From Polynucleobacter sp. UBA2650 (lineage in GTDB: Bacteria > Pseudomonadota > Gammaproteobacteria > Burkholderiales > Burkholderiaceae): a stretch of 5,892 bases of DNA. The DNA lies in contig DENG01000004.1 of the NCBI GenBank assembly GCA_002359975.1, positions 7,671-13,562 of the forward strand, given 5' to 3'. Below, piece by piece: positions 1 to 5,892 of the stretch. A model generated the notes under the pieces. That model was not told where the DNA came from. It did no database searches and worked only from the letters and a program-made list of their open reading frames with translations. Position numbers and translations under genes: made by a program. Each line of letters begins with the position of its first letter. Position 1 is the first letter of the stretch.

Positions 1-116
1 ACCTTAGGGCCTGAGGTAATCCAACCTGAGCGTAGAACATCAGCAACGGCAGCAATCGTCGCCTCATCAATCGTGGGTTTGGTAAACGGAATAAATGGCA
101 GGGTGTCTTGACTCAT
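1..116 (-). CDS. arnB: DegT/DnrJ/EryC1/StrS-family sugar aminotransferase, ArnB-like (5' end only; runs off left edge)
   Basis: Only the first 38 codons are inside the window. They start at ATG 116-114 and read leftward off the edge. The peptide has the N-terminal signature of DegT-family PLP aminotransferases: LPFIPFTKP at about residues 6-14, then an [18 protein letters not shown] block at 20-37, close to ArnB (xLPFSRP...VLxSGWITTGPK). ArnB converts UDP-4-keto-pentose plus glutamate to UDP-4-amino-4-deoxy-L-arabinose in the cytoplasm. The gene follows the ArnT-like gene by four bases with no evident Shine-Dalgarno before its ATG, so it is probably translationally coupled. The family is secure from these residues. 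The ArnB assignment leans on the ArnT neighbour; a related aminotransferase for another nucleotide sugar (PglE/WecE type) cannot be excluded from 38 residues. Confidence 0.75.
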   Translation of the reverse strand, partial: MSQDTLPFIPFTKPTIDEATIAAVADVLRSGWITSGPK

Positions 117-120
117 TCGT

Positions 121-1815
121 CTATTGTCGCAAAGCTGGCGAAGGGTGTCTAACGATTACTCGTCTGGAGTCTCTCCCCAGCTCCTCCATGGGAAGATTCA
201 TTTGCTTGAGCTCCTCATATTGAGAGGGAACCATGACTGCGATTGCTTTGGGGTCTTGGTTCCAGAGGGCGATGAACTCTTGTAAAGAAGGAACCAATTT
301 ATGAGGCTCTTGTTTGGAACCAAAGGTCAGCTCATCGGTAAATTCCACCATGATGGTATTACGCTCTAAGTAAAACGGTAGGGTATGGTCAAGCAGACGC
401 ACGGAGTATATCTTGGCATCACTAGGTATTTGACCTTTCACCTTTTGGGCAAGGTCATAGCCAGATACCGCACGACCTAGAGTTTCGTGACCGGTGCCGG
501 CGATCGTTGCTGTTAGGAAAAATCCAAACGCAAACAATCCAATACTGAGCAGGGAATTTCTTTTAGCAAGCAGCGCTGCACAGAGGCTAAAACTGAACAA
601 GCATAGAAGTGCTACCGTAATCCAAACGGTATAGGCTTGATATGCTTCGACCTCATCGGGTTGACCGTTTCGTCCAACCTCAGACAGAAAGAAAAAGCCG
701 ACGATTGCCAGAACTGCAAAAAAGAGTGTTTGCACTCTCCAGCCATTCGATAGACTGGGGTGGGTTTCTAAATAGTCAATGATGGATTTGCTTGCCAAGA
801 TAGCGAGTGCTGGAAATACCGGCATGATGTACCCCGGTAATTTAGAGCGTGACACGCTAAAGAAAAGCAGGATGATGACAAACCATGCCCAGAGCATCCA
901 GCTTGCCGAGAATTGACCAAGGCGATACTGCTTGATAGTTTGCCAAGCCGATTGGAAGAACTGAGGCATCCATGGCAGAAAACCAATTATCACTAGGGGC
1001 AAGAAGAAGTAAAAGGGCGCAGTACGCCGATGCGCATCAGCTGTGAAGCGTTCAAAGTGCTCATGAATAAAAAAGAAATGTGCAAACTCTGGATTTTGTA
1101 TCGATACTGCAATAAACCAAGGCGCAGTCACTGCTAGGAAAATGATTAAGCCGCTAACAATGTGAAGCCTAGTCAAAATACGCCAATCCCAGCGAGTGAT
1201 CATGTATGCAAATAACACCATCCCCGGGATCACAACACCAATGAGGCCTTTTGAGAGGGTCGCTAGACCCATTGCTAACCAACAAATCCACATCCAATGT
1301 CGCGCTGCGCGCAGACGATTCTCATTAAAACTATGTTGAGCCAGAAGTAATGAACATAGCGCCAGATTCAAAAAGGCAGACAGTCCCATATCGAGAGCAT
1401 TAAAGTGCCCACCCACCACCCACATTGGACTTGCCAATAAGATGAGTGCTGCAAGATAGCCTGCGAGTGATCCATACAGACGAAATGCAGTAAAGCCCAC
1501 CAACAGAATGGTGAAGTAGCTAGTGATGCCACTCCAGAATCGAGCCTGCCACTCTCCTAAACCAAATAATTGAAAGGTGATTGCAGTAACCCAGATGTGA
1601 AAGGGCGGCTTCTCAAAATACTTATAGTCGTTATAGCGAGGTGTAATGTAGTCACCGCTCACCATCATTTCACGAGCCATCTGTGCATAGCGACCCTCAT
1701 CGCTTGGGATGAGGTGACGGTAATCAAGTGTGCCAAACCAAAGCAAAGTAGCTAAAGTAAATAATAGCAACAGTGCTGGGGAGCTTAAGGGCGTAATTTG
1801 GCGATTGGCGTTCAT
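121..1815 (-). CDS. arnT: ArnT-like GT39 lipid A glycosyltransferase (probable 4-amino-4-deoxy-L-arabinose transferase)
   Basis: A 564-residue inner-membrane protein with roughly 13 hydrophobic segments between residues 12 and 440 and a soluble C-terminal part (about 450-564), the ArnT layout. ArnT moves L-Ara4N from undecaprenyl phosphate to lipid A phosphates on the periplasmic side, lowering the negative charge that binds cationic peptides. Visible family motifs are [13 protein letters not shown] (38-50, acidic pair D39/E40 in the first periplasmic loop), YFEKPP (66-71), [12 protein letters not shown] (137-148, conserved D142), LSKG (187-190), [11 protein letters not shown] (247-257) and [16 protein letters not shown] (322-337). 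The length matches ArnT (about 550 residues). ATG 1815-1813 lies 11 bases after the stop of the Mth938-like gene, with only a weak GGA upstream. The next gene is ArnB-like, which favours Ara4N as substrate. A GT39 enzyme for another prenyl-linked sugar is the alternative. The reading frame is intact. Confidence 0.85.
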   Translation of the reverse strand: MNANRQITPLSSPALLLLFTLATLLWFGTLDYRHLIPSDEGRYAQMAREMMVSGDYITPRYNDYKYFEKPPFHIWVTAITFQLFGLGEWQARFWSGITSYFTILLVGFTAFRLYGSLAGYLAALILLASPMWVVGGHFNALDMGLSAFLNLALCSLLLAQHSFNENRLRAARHWMWICWLAMGLATLSKGLIGVVIPGMVLFAYMITRWDWRILTRLHIVSGLIIFLAVTAPWFIAVSIQNPEFAHFFFIHEHFERFTADAHRRTAPFYFFLPLVIIGFLPWMPQFFQSAWQTIKQYRLGQFSASWMLWAWFVIILLFFSVSRSKLPGYIMPVFPALAILASKSIIDYLETHPSLSNGWRVQTLFFAVLAIVGFFFLSEVGRNGQPDEVEAYQAYTVWITVALLCLFSFSLCAALLAKRNSLLSIGLFAFGFFLTATIAGTGHETLGRAVSGYDLAQKVKGQIPSDAKIYSVRLLDHTLPFYLERNTIMVEFTDELTFGSKQEPHKLVPSLQEFIALWNQDPKAIAVMVPSQYEELKQMNLPMEELGRDSRRVIVRHPSPALRQ

Positions 1816-1826
1816 GAGAGTCCGTG

Positions 1827-2213
1827 TTAAACCAAATTGCTTGTATCTAGAATGATGGCTGCCAATACCTGACGCCCCTCGTTCATCAAAATGTTGTACG
1901 TGCGGCAGGCTGCTTGGGAGTCCATCATTTCAAATCCAATTTTGGCTTGTATGAGGGGCTTAATTAATTCTGGTTTCAAGAACTGCTGTTTCTTACCCGT
2001 ACCAATGATGATGAGCTCTGGCTTAAATACGCATAAGCTGGCTAAATTATCTGACGATAGATCCGCAAACGCACTTACGGGCCAGGGGCTTATTTCACCC
2101 TCCGGTTGGACAATTAGCGCATGTGGATAGACCTTTGAGTTGACCTCGATATAGCCAATTCCGTAGCCTGTGATTGTATTTAGGCTGGATTGGGGGTCAG
2201 AATGTAACTTCAC
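1827..2213 (-). CDS. Mth938-like domain protein (DUF498/Xcc1710-like, NDUFAF3 relative)
   Basis: A small soluble protein of 128 residues covering one complete Mth938-like domain. Seen in the sequence: an N-terminal beta-rich part (IEVNSKVYPHALIVQPEG, about 22-39), the ELIIIGTGKKQQFLKPELI stretch (66-84), and the family hallmark IGFEMMDSQAACRTYNILM (92-110) followed by EGRQVLAAIIL (112-122). There is no signal peptide or membrane segment, so it should be cytoplasmic. The human relative NDUFAF3 is a complex I assembly factor; the bacterial role is not established, and I assign none. The start is GTG 2213-2211, giving the typical MKLH opening. The upstream frame closes with TGA at 2228-2226 and has no better start; AGAG about nine bases upstream is the only SD-like sequence. 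It is the first gene of the leftward run, 11 bases before the ArnT-like gene, and diverges from alaA. Confidence 0.85.
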   Translation of the reverse strand: MKLHSDPQSSLNTITGYGIGYIEVNSKVYPHALIVQPEGEISPWPVSAFADLSSDNLASLCVFKPELIIIGTGKKQQFLKPELIKPLIQAKIGFEMMDSQAACRTYNILMNEGRQVLAAIILDTSNLV

Positions 2214-2226
2214 GCCGAGGCTCTGT

Positions 2227-2232
2227 CATAAT
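2227..2232 (+). promoter_or_regulatory. Possible -10 element facing alaA
   Basis: CATAAT matches the -10 consensus at five of six positions and lies about 65 bases before the alaA GTG, inside the short divergent region. No credible -35 hexamer sits 16-18 bases upstream; that position is inside the Mth938-like coding start. This is a weak call made on one hexamer. The alaA-hom-thrC promoter must otherwise lie elsewhere in 2214-2297 or within the divergent gene. Confidence 0.2.
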
Positions 2233-2243
2233 TAAGGGATTAT
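2228..2243. repeat. Short inverted repeat in the divergent promoter region
   Basis: ATAAT at 2228-2232 and ATTAT at 2239-2243 form a perfect 5-base inverted repeat around a 6-base spacer (TAAGGG). The arms coincide with the rightward CATAAT and the leftward TATAAT, so the symmetry may just reflect two opposed -10 elements. It is too short and AT-rich to be a terminator, and has no recognised operator match. Confidence 0.25.
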
Positions 2244-2270
2244 AGCTAGCAATTTATCCCTAGATTTCAA
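2239..2270 (-). promoter_or_regulatory. Putative sigma70 promoter for the Mth938-like/arnT/arnB run
   Basis: On the minus strand a perfect -10 TATAAT lies at 2244-2239. The best -35 candidate is TTGAAA at 2270-2265 (five of six matches), but the spacer is 20 bases, longer than the preferred 17, and there is no TGn extended -10. Transcription would start near 2232, leaving a leader of about 15-20 bases before the GTG at 2213. The -10 is convincing by position and match; the -35 pairing is doubtful. Confidence 0.45.
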
Positions 2271-2297
2271 GAGCTTAACCATTTAGAAGACCTCATT

Positions 2298-3554
2298 GTG
2301 AAACCGATCCAAAAGTCCGACAAACTAAATAATGTCTGTTATGACATTCGTGGCCCCGTTCTGGAGCTTGCTCAGCGCATGGAAGAAGAGGGTCAGAAGA
2401 TTATTAAGCTCAATATTGGGAACGTCGGTGTATTTGGTTTTGACCCGCCCGAAGAGATTCAGTTGGACATGATTCGTAATTTAGGTAATGCCTCAGCCTA
2501 TTCTGACTCAAAAGGTATTTTTGCAGCTCGCAAAGCAATCATGCAGTACTGCCAAGAGAAGGGTATTCAGGGCGTTACCCTTGACGATATTTATACCGGT
2601 AACGGCGCCTCTGAATTAATTGTGTTGGCCATGAACGCATTGCTAAATAATGGCGATGAAGTGCTCGTGCCGGCACCCGACTATCCATTATGGACGGCTG
2701 CTGTGTCTTTATCGGGAGGCACCCCCCATCATTACTTGTGTGATGAAACTAAAGACTGGGCGCCTGATATGAATAATCTGCGCTCAAAGATTACGCCGCG
2801 CACCAAGGCAATTGTTGTCATCAATCCCAATAATCCAACGGGTGCTTTGTATTCCAAAGACATTTTGTTGGAAATGATTGCAGTTGCACGTCAACATAAT
2901 TTAATTCTGTTTGTTGATGAGATCTATGACAAGATGTTGTTTGATGGTGAGAAACATATTTCTCTGGCATCGCTCTCGACCGATGTCGTCACCATTACCT
3001 TTAACGGACTCTCCAAAAACTACCGTTCGTGCGGGTATCGCTCTGGCTGGATGGTGGTCTCGGGTGATAAGGCGATGGTCGCTGACTATATTGAAGGGCT
3101 CAATATGTTGTCTTCCATGCGTCTATGTGCAAACGTACCTGGACAATATGCGATTCAGACCGCATTAGGGGGTTATCAAAGTATTAATGACTTGGTTGCC
3201 AAGGACGGGCGGCTCGCAAGACAGCGTGATCTTGCGTATAAATTAATGAGCGAGATACCGGGTGTAACGGTTACTAAGCCAAAGGCTGCTTTATATCTGT
3301 TTCCAAAATTAGATCCAGATATGTACCCCATTAAGGATGATCAGCAATTTATTGCTGATTTACTGAAAGAGGAGAAAGTGCTGTTGGTTCAAGGCACTGG
3401 ATTTAATTGGCCACACCCAGATCATTTCCGGATAACGTTCTTGCCTCATGAAGATACCTTACGCGAGGCAATTAAGCGTATTGCCCATTTCTTAGAACGG
3501 TATCGTAATAAACACGCATTAAAAAAGGGTGCTGCGGCGACAGCAAAAGCATAA
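2298..3554 (+). CDS. alaA: Glutamate-pyruvate aminotransferase AlaA (PLP-dependent, class I/II)
   Basis: A cytoplasmic PLP enzyme of 418 residues that makes alanine from pyruvate using glutamate as amino donor. It aligns by eye over its whole length with E. coli AlaA (405 residues): SDKLNNVCYDIRGPVLE (7-23), VPAPDYPLWTAAVSLS (124-139, Y129 over the cofactor), VINPNNPTG (174-182, N179), VDEIYDKML (206-214, D207 for the pyridine nitrogen), FNGLSK (235-240, K240 the Schiff-base lysine), SMRLCANVP (273-281) and DHFRI (375-379, R378 for the substrate carboxylate). Two departures: GNVGVFGF at 41-48 replaces GNPAPFGF, and the tail after about 402 is Lys/Ala-rich. The GTG at 2298 is the only usable start: the frame upstream meets TAG at 2247-2249 with no other start codon, and AGAAGA lies seven bases before it. 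It heads the run with hom and thrC. Confidence 0.93.
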   Translation: MKPIQKSDKLNNVCYDIRGPVLELAQRMEEEGQKIIKLNIGNVGVFGFDPPEEIQLDMIRNLGNASAYSDSKGIFAARKAIMQYCQEKGIQGVTLDDIYTGNGASELIVLAMNALLNNGDEVLVPAPDYPLWTAAVSLSGGTPHHYLCDETKDWAPDMNNLRSKITPRTKAIVVINPNNPTGALYSKDILLEMIAVARQHNLILFVDEIYDKMLFDGEKHISLASLSTDVVTITFNGLSKNYRSCGYRSGWMVVSGDKAMVADYIEGLNMLSSMRLCANVPGQYAIQTALGGYQSINDLVAKDGRLARQRDLAYKLMSEIPGVTVTKPKAALYLFPKLDPDMYPIKDDQQFIADLLKEEKVLLVQGTGFNWPHPDHFRITFLPHEDTLREAIKRIAHFLERYRNKHALKKGAAATAKA

Positions 3555-4864
3555 TGAAACCCATTCAAGTTGGACTTCTCGGTATCGGAACCGTTGGTAG
3601 CGGAGTATTTACTGTTTTAGCTCGCAACCAAGAAGAAATTAAACGCCGCGCTGGCCGCGGTATTCGGATTCATATGGTTGCCGATCTCGATACCAAGCGT
3701 GCCCAAGAAATGGTGAACGGTCAGGCTGAGGTGGTGGCTGACGCGCGGAAGGTGATTCAGAACCCTGAAATTGATATCGTGGTTGAGTTAATTGGTGGGT
3801 ATGGAATTGCCAAGGATCTAGTGCTTGAAGCTATTGCTGCCGGCAAGCATGTCGTCACTGCGAATAAAGCCTTAATCGCTGTTCATGGTAATGAGATCTT
3901 TAAGGCAGCCCACGCCAAAGGGGTGATGGTTGCCTTTGAAGCAGCGGTTGCTGGTGGCATCCCCATCATTAAAGCATTACGTGAGGGCTTAAGTGCTAAC
4001 CGAATCGAGTGGATTGCGGGCATCATTAATGGCACTACTAACTTTATTTTGTCCGAGATGCGCGATAAAGGCTTGGACTTTAATACTGTCTTAAAAGAGG
4101 CTCAGCGCTTGGGCTATGCCGAGGCAGATCCTACTTTTGATATTGAAGGTATTGATGCTGCCCATAAGGCCACGATCATGAGTGCGATTGCATTTGGTGT
4201 ACCAATGCAATTTGCAAAGGCCCATGTGGAAGGAATTACCAAGCTTTCTGCAATCGACATTAAATATGCAGAACAATTGGGGTACCGTATTAAGTTACTC
4301 GGTATTACCAAGAAGGTCCCAAGTGGTATTGAGTTACGTGTGCACCCAACCTTAATTCCTACAAAGCGCTTATTGGCTAATGTGGAAGGTGCGATGAATG
4401 CCGTTCAAGTTCACGGCGATGCGGTTGGCACTACTTTGTATTACGGTAAAGGTGCTGGCTCTGAGCCAACTGCATCCGCAGTGATCGCAGATTTGGTCGA
4501 TGTGACACGCCTACAAACTGCCGATCCAGAAAATCGGGTCCCGCATTTGGCATTTCAGCCCGATGCATTACAAAACACGCCGATTTTGCCAATGGCAGAG
4601 GTCACTACAAGTTATTACTTACGTTTTGCGGTGGCAGACCAGGCTGGTGTTTTGGCTGAGATAACACGTATTTTGGCTGCTCATGGGGTATCCATTGATG
4701 CCCTGTTACAGAAAGAGGCCGCAGAGGGTGAGAGCCAAACGGATCTGGTGATTTTGACCCACGAGACCAAAGAAAAAAATATGATGGCAGCAATCACAGA
4801 GATGCAAGCTCTCAAGACTGTGCTCGGCGAGATTATCAAGATTCGCCTTGAAAACCTCTCCTAA
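3554..4864 (+). CDS. hom: Homoserine dehydrogenase with C-terminal ACT domain
   Basis: Reduces L-aspartate 4-semialdehyde to L-homoserine with NAD(P)H, the branch step towards threonine and methionine. At 436 residues it is the monofunctional form (not fused to aspartokinase). Visible in order: Rossmann glycine motif GIGTVG (10-15), VELIGG (77-82), TANKALIA (102-109), EAAVAGGIPII (129-139), GIINGTTNFIL (156-166), then YAEADPTFDIEGIDAAHK (188-205). E190, D201 and K205 there have the spacing of the catalytic E208, D219 and K223 of the yeast enzyme. A C-terminal ACT domain (about 353-430, AVADQAGVLAEITRILAAHGVSI) is the usual site of threonine feedback. The ATG at 3554 shares one base with the alaA stop (TAATG), and no SD lies close upstream, so translation is probably coupled to alaA. 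The frame is intact. Confidence 0.96.
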   Translation: MKPIQVGLLGIGTVGSGVFTVLARNQEEIKRRAGRGIRIHMVADLDTKRAQEMVNGQAEVVADARKVIQNPEIDIVVELIGGYGIAKDLVLEAIAAGKHVVTANKALIAVHGNEIFKAAHAKGVMVAFEAAVAGGIPIIKALREGLSANRIEWIAGIINGTTNFILSEMRDKGLDFNTVLKEAQRLGYAEADPTFDIEGIDAAHKATIMSAIAFGVPMQFAKAHVEGITKLSAIDIKYAEQLGYRIKLLGITKKVPSGIELRVHPTLIPTKRLLANVEGAMNAVQVHGDAVGTTLYYGKGAGSEPTASAVIADLVDVTRLQTADPENRVPHLAFQPDALQNTPILPMAEVTTSYYLRFAVADQAGVLAEITRILAAHGVSIDALLQKEAAEGESQTDLVILTHETKEKNMMAAITEMQALKTVLGEIIKIRLENLS

Positions 4865-4878
4865 TTAGAGAGACTTAT
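4865..4878 (+). promoter_or_regulatory. Shine-Dalgarno sequence for thrC in the hom-thrC gap
   Basis: The 14 bases between the hom stop and the thrC ATG contain AGAGAGA (4867-4873), five bases before the start codon. This purine tract fixes the thrC start and shows that thrC has its own ribosome site, unlike hom, which overlaps alaA. There is no room for a terminator here, so hom and thrC should share a transcript. Confidence 0.55.
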
Positions 4879-5892
4879 ATGCGTTATCAGTCGACTCGTG
4901 GTGCCAGTCCTGTGCAATCGTTTCAGGGAATACTTTTGGGGGGCTTGGCCCCAGATGGCGGACTGTATTTACCTAATCAGTATCCCCTGGTAACAACACA
5001 GCAACTCGATTCATGGCGGGGTCTATCGTACGCCGACCTTGCCTTTGAGATTTTGAGTCTCTATTGCGATGACATTCCAGCAGAGGATTTAAAAACCTTA
5101 TTGCATAAAACCTATACCCCTCAGGTTTACTGTAATGGGCGAGCAAGCGATCGGGCGAGTGATATCACCCCCATCCATTGGTTAGGCGAAGAAAAGGGTG
5201 CAAAGCTTGGACTGCTTTGTTTATCCAATGGCCCAACCTTGGCGTTTAAAGATATGGCGATGCAATTGCTGGGTAATTTATTTGAGTACACTCTAAAGCG
5301 CGCCAATCAAGACCTAAATATTTTAGGGGCCACTTCGGGTGACACAGGCAGTGCCGCAGAGTATGCAATGCGGGGCAAGCATGGCATAAAAGTATTTATG
5401 CTCTCCCCACGCGGCAAGATGAGCCCATTTCAGTCTGCACAAATGTATTCCTTGCAAGACCCCAATATATTCAACTTGGCTGTTGAAGGTGTATTTGACG
5501 ATTGCCAAGATATCGTGAAGGCAGTAAGCAATGATTTGGTGTTTAAAGCCAAATACCGTATCGGCACAGTGAACTCGATTAATTGGGGTCGCGTACTGGC
5601 TCAAGTGGTTTATTACTTTCAAGGATATCTCCTAGCTACCCAATCAAGCGCCGAGAAGGTCTCCTTTGCTGTACCCTCAGGAAACTTTGGCAATGTCTGC
5701 GCCGGCCACATTGCACGGATGATGGGCTTACCCATTGAGCGATTAGTAGTTGCTACCAATGAAAACGATGTGCTCGATGAGTTCTTTAAGACCGGTATCT
5801 ACCGCGCTCGTAAATCTGCCGAGACTTTACATACCTCCAGCCCGTCGATGGATATCTCCAAGGCGAGTAATTTTGAACGATTTGTATTTGAC
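4879..5892 (+). CDS. thrC: Threonine synthase (3' end beyond right edge)
   Basis: Converts O-phospho-L-homoserine to L-threonine with PLP, the last step of the pathway. The frame from ATG 4879 stays open to the window end, giving 338 codons of an expected 460-480. The N-terminus MRYQSTRG...LGGLAPDGGLYLP (1-32) is the usual threonine synthase opening. SNGPTLAFKDMAMQLLG (116-132) carries the PLP lysine, K124. ATSGDTGSAAEYA (151-163) follows, then VNSINWGRVLAQVVYY (231-246) and the phosphate-binding VPSGNFGN (265-272). It is the long E. coli/yeast-type ThrC rather than the short form of about 350 residues, because the sequence is still in mid-domain at the edge. It lies 14 bases after hom with an AGAGAGA ribosome site. 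No homoserine kinase gene is present between hom and thrC, so thrB must lie outside this window. Confidence 0.96.
   Translation, partial: MRYQSTRGASPVQSFQGILLGGLAPDGGLYLPNQYPLVTTQQLDSWRGLSYADLAFEILSLYCDDIPAEDLKTLLHKTYTPQVYCNGRASDRASDITPIHWLGEEKGAKLGLLCLSNGPTLAFKDMAMQLLGNLFEYTLKRANQDLNILGATSGDTGSAAEYAMRGKHGIKVFMLSPRGKMSPFQSAQMYSLQDPNIFNLAVEGVFDDCQDIVKAVSNDLVFKAKYRIGTVNSINWGRVLAQVVYYFQGYLLATQSSAEKVSFAVPSGNFGNVCAGHIARMMGLPIERLVVATNENDVLDEFFKTGIYRARKSAETLHTSSPSMDISKASNFERFVFD

Noticed and set aside
1891..2130. 79-codon plus-strand open frame opposite the Mth938-like gene
   Set aside because: Shadow of the Mth938-like gene, whose minus-strand frame carries the family motifs; no promoter or SD supports the opposite strand.
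2245..2250. GCTAGC palindrome next to the leftward -10
   Set aside because: A six-base palindrome is expected by chance and does not extend into a longer dyad or a known operator.
2214..2297. Threonine attenuator or leader peptide upstream of the alaA-hom-thrC run
   Set aside because: No short ORF rich in Thr or Ile codons and no hairpin followed by a T run is present in the 84 bases, so there is no sign of thrL-type attenuation.
2911..3168. 85-codon plus-strand open frame within alaA
   Set aside because: Out-of-frame reading of the alaA active-site region; the AlaA frame is continuous and conserved there.
4091..4311. Two overlapping minus-strand open frames within hom
   Set aside because: They lie opposite the catalytic part of homoserine dehydrogenase and show no protein family character.
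4773..4779. Run of seven A in hom as a possible slippage or frameshift site
   Set aside because: The frame continues normally through it into the rest of the ACT domain, and no downstream structure or alternative product is suggested.
5323..5622. 99-codon open frame on the minus strand inside thrC
   Set aside because: Antisense to strongly conserved threonine synthase sequence (SGDTG through VNSINWG); its translation is Cys/His-rich with no recognisable motif, and there is no ribosome site or partner gene.

Overview
The window looks like chromosomal DNA of a betaproteobacterium (Burkholderiales), most like Polynucleobacter and its relatives. I base this on GC in the mid to upper 40s percent (sampled by eye), on protein motifs that follow betaproteobacterial versions of the families, and on the order alaA - hom - thrC with a Mth938-like gene upstream, which I recall as typical of this group. 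No database search was possible, so the genus is an inference. The DNA is densely coding: six protein genes (two cut by the window edges), no RNA genes, no mobile elements, no CRISPR array, and no gene-free stretch over 300 bases.

Left half (1-2213, minus strand): a tight leftward gene run. It begins with a small Mth938/NDUFAF3-like protein. Eleven bases later comes a 564-residue polytopic membrane glycosyltransferase of the GT39/ArnT type. Four bases after that comes the start of a DegT/ArnB-type sugar aminotransferase, which leaves the window after 38 codons. ArnB makes the amino sugar UDP-Ara4N and ArnT transfers Ara4N from undecaprenyl phosphate to lipid A, so this is probably the promoter-proximal end of an aminoarabinose lipid A modification operon.

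Middle (2214-2297): an 84-base divergent intergenic region. It carries a perfect TATAAT for the leftward run and a weaker CATAAT facing right. The two hexamers fall in the arms of a short inverted repeat.

Right half (2298-5892, plus strand): an amino acid biosynthesis run. It holds alaA (glutamate-pyruvate aminotransferase, GTG start), hom (homoserine dehydrogenase with a C-terminal ACT domain, start overlapping the alaA stop as TAATG) and thrC (threonine synthase, first 338 residues, running off the right edge). Hom makes homoserine and ThrC makes threonine from phosphohomoserine. The homoserine kinase step between them is not encoded here.

I looked for an undescribed system and do not see one: all six genes fall in recognisable families. 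The points most worth a second look are the Mth938-like gene at the head of the arn-type run, the compact divergent promoter, and the changed N-terminal motif in AlaA.
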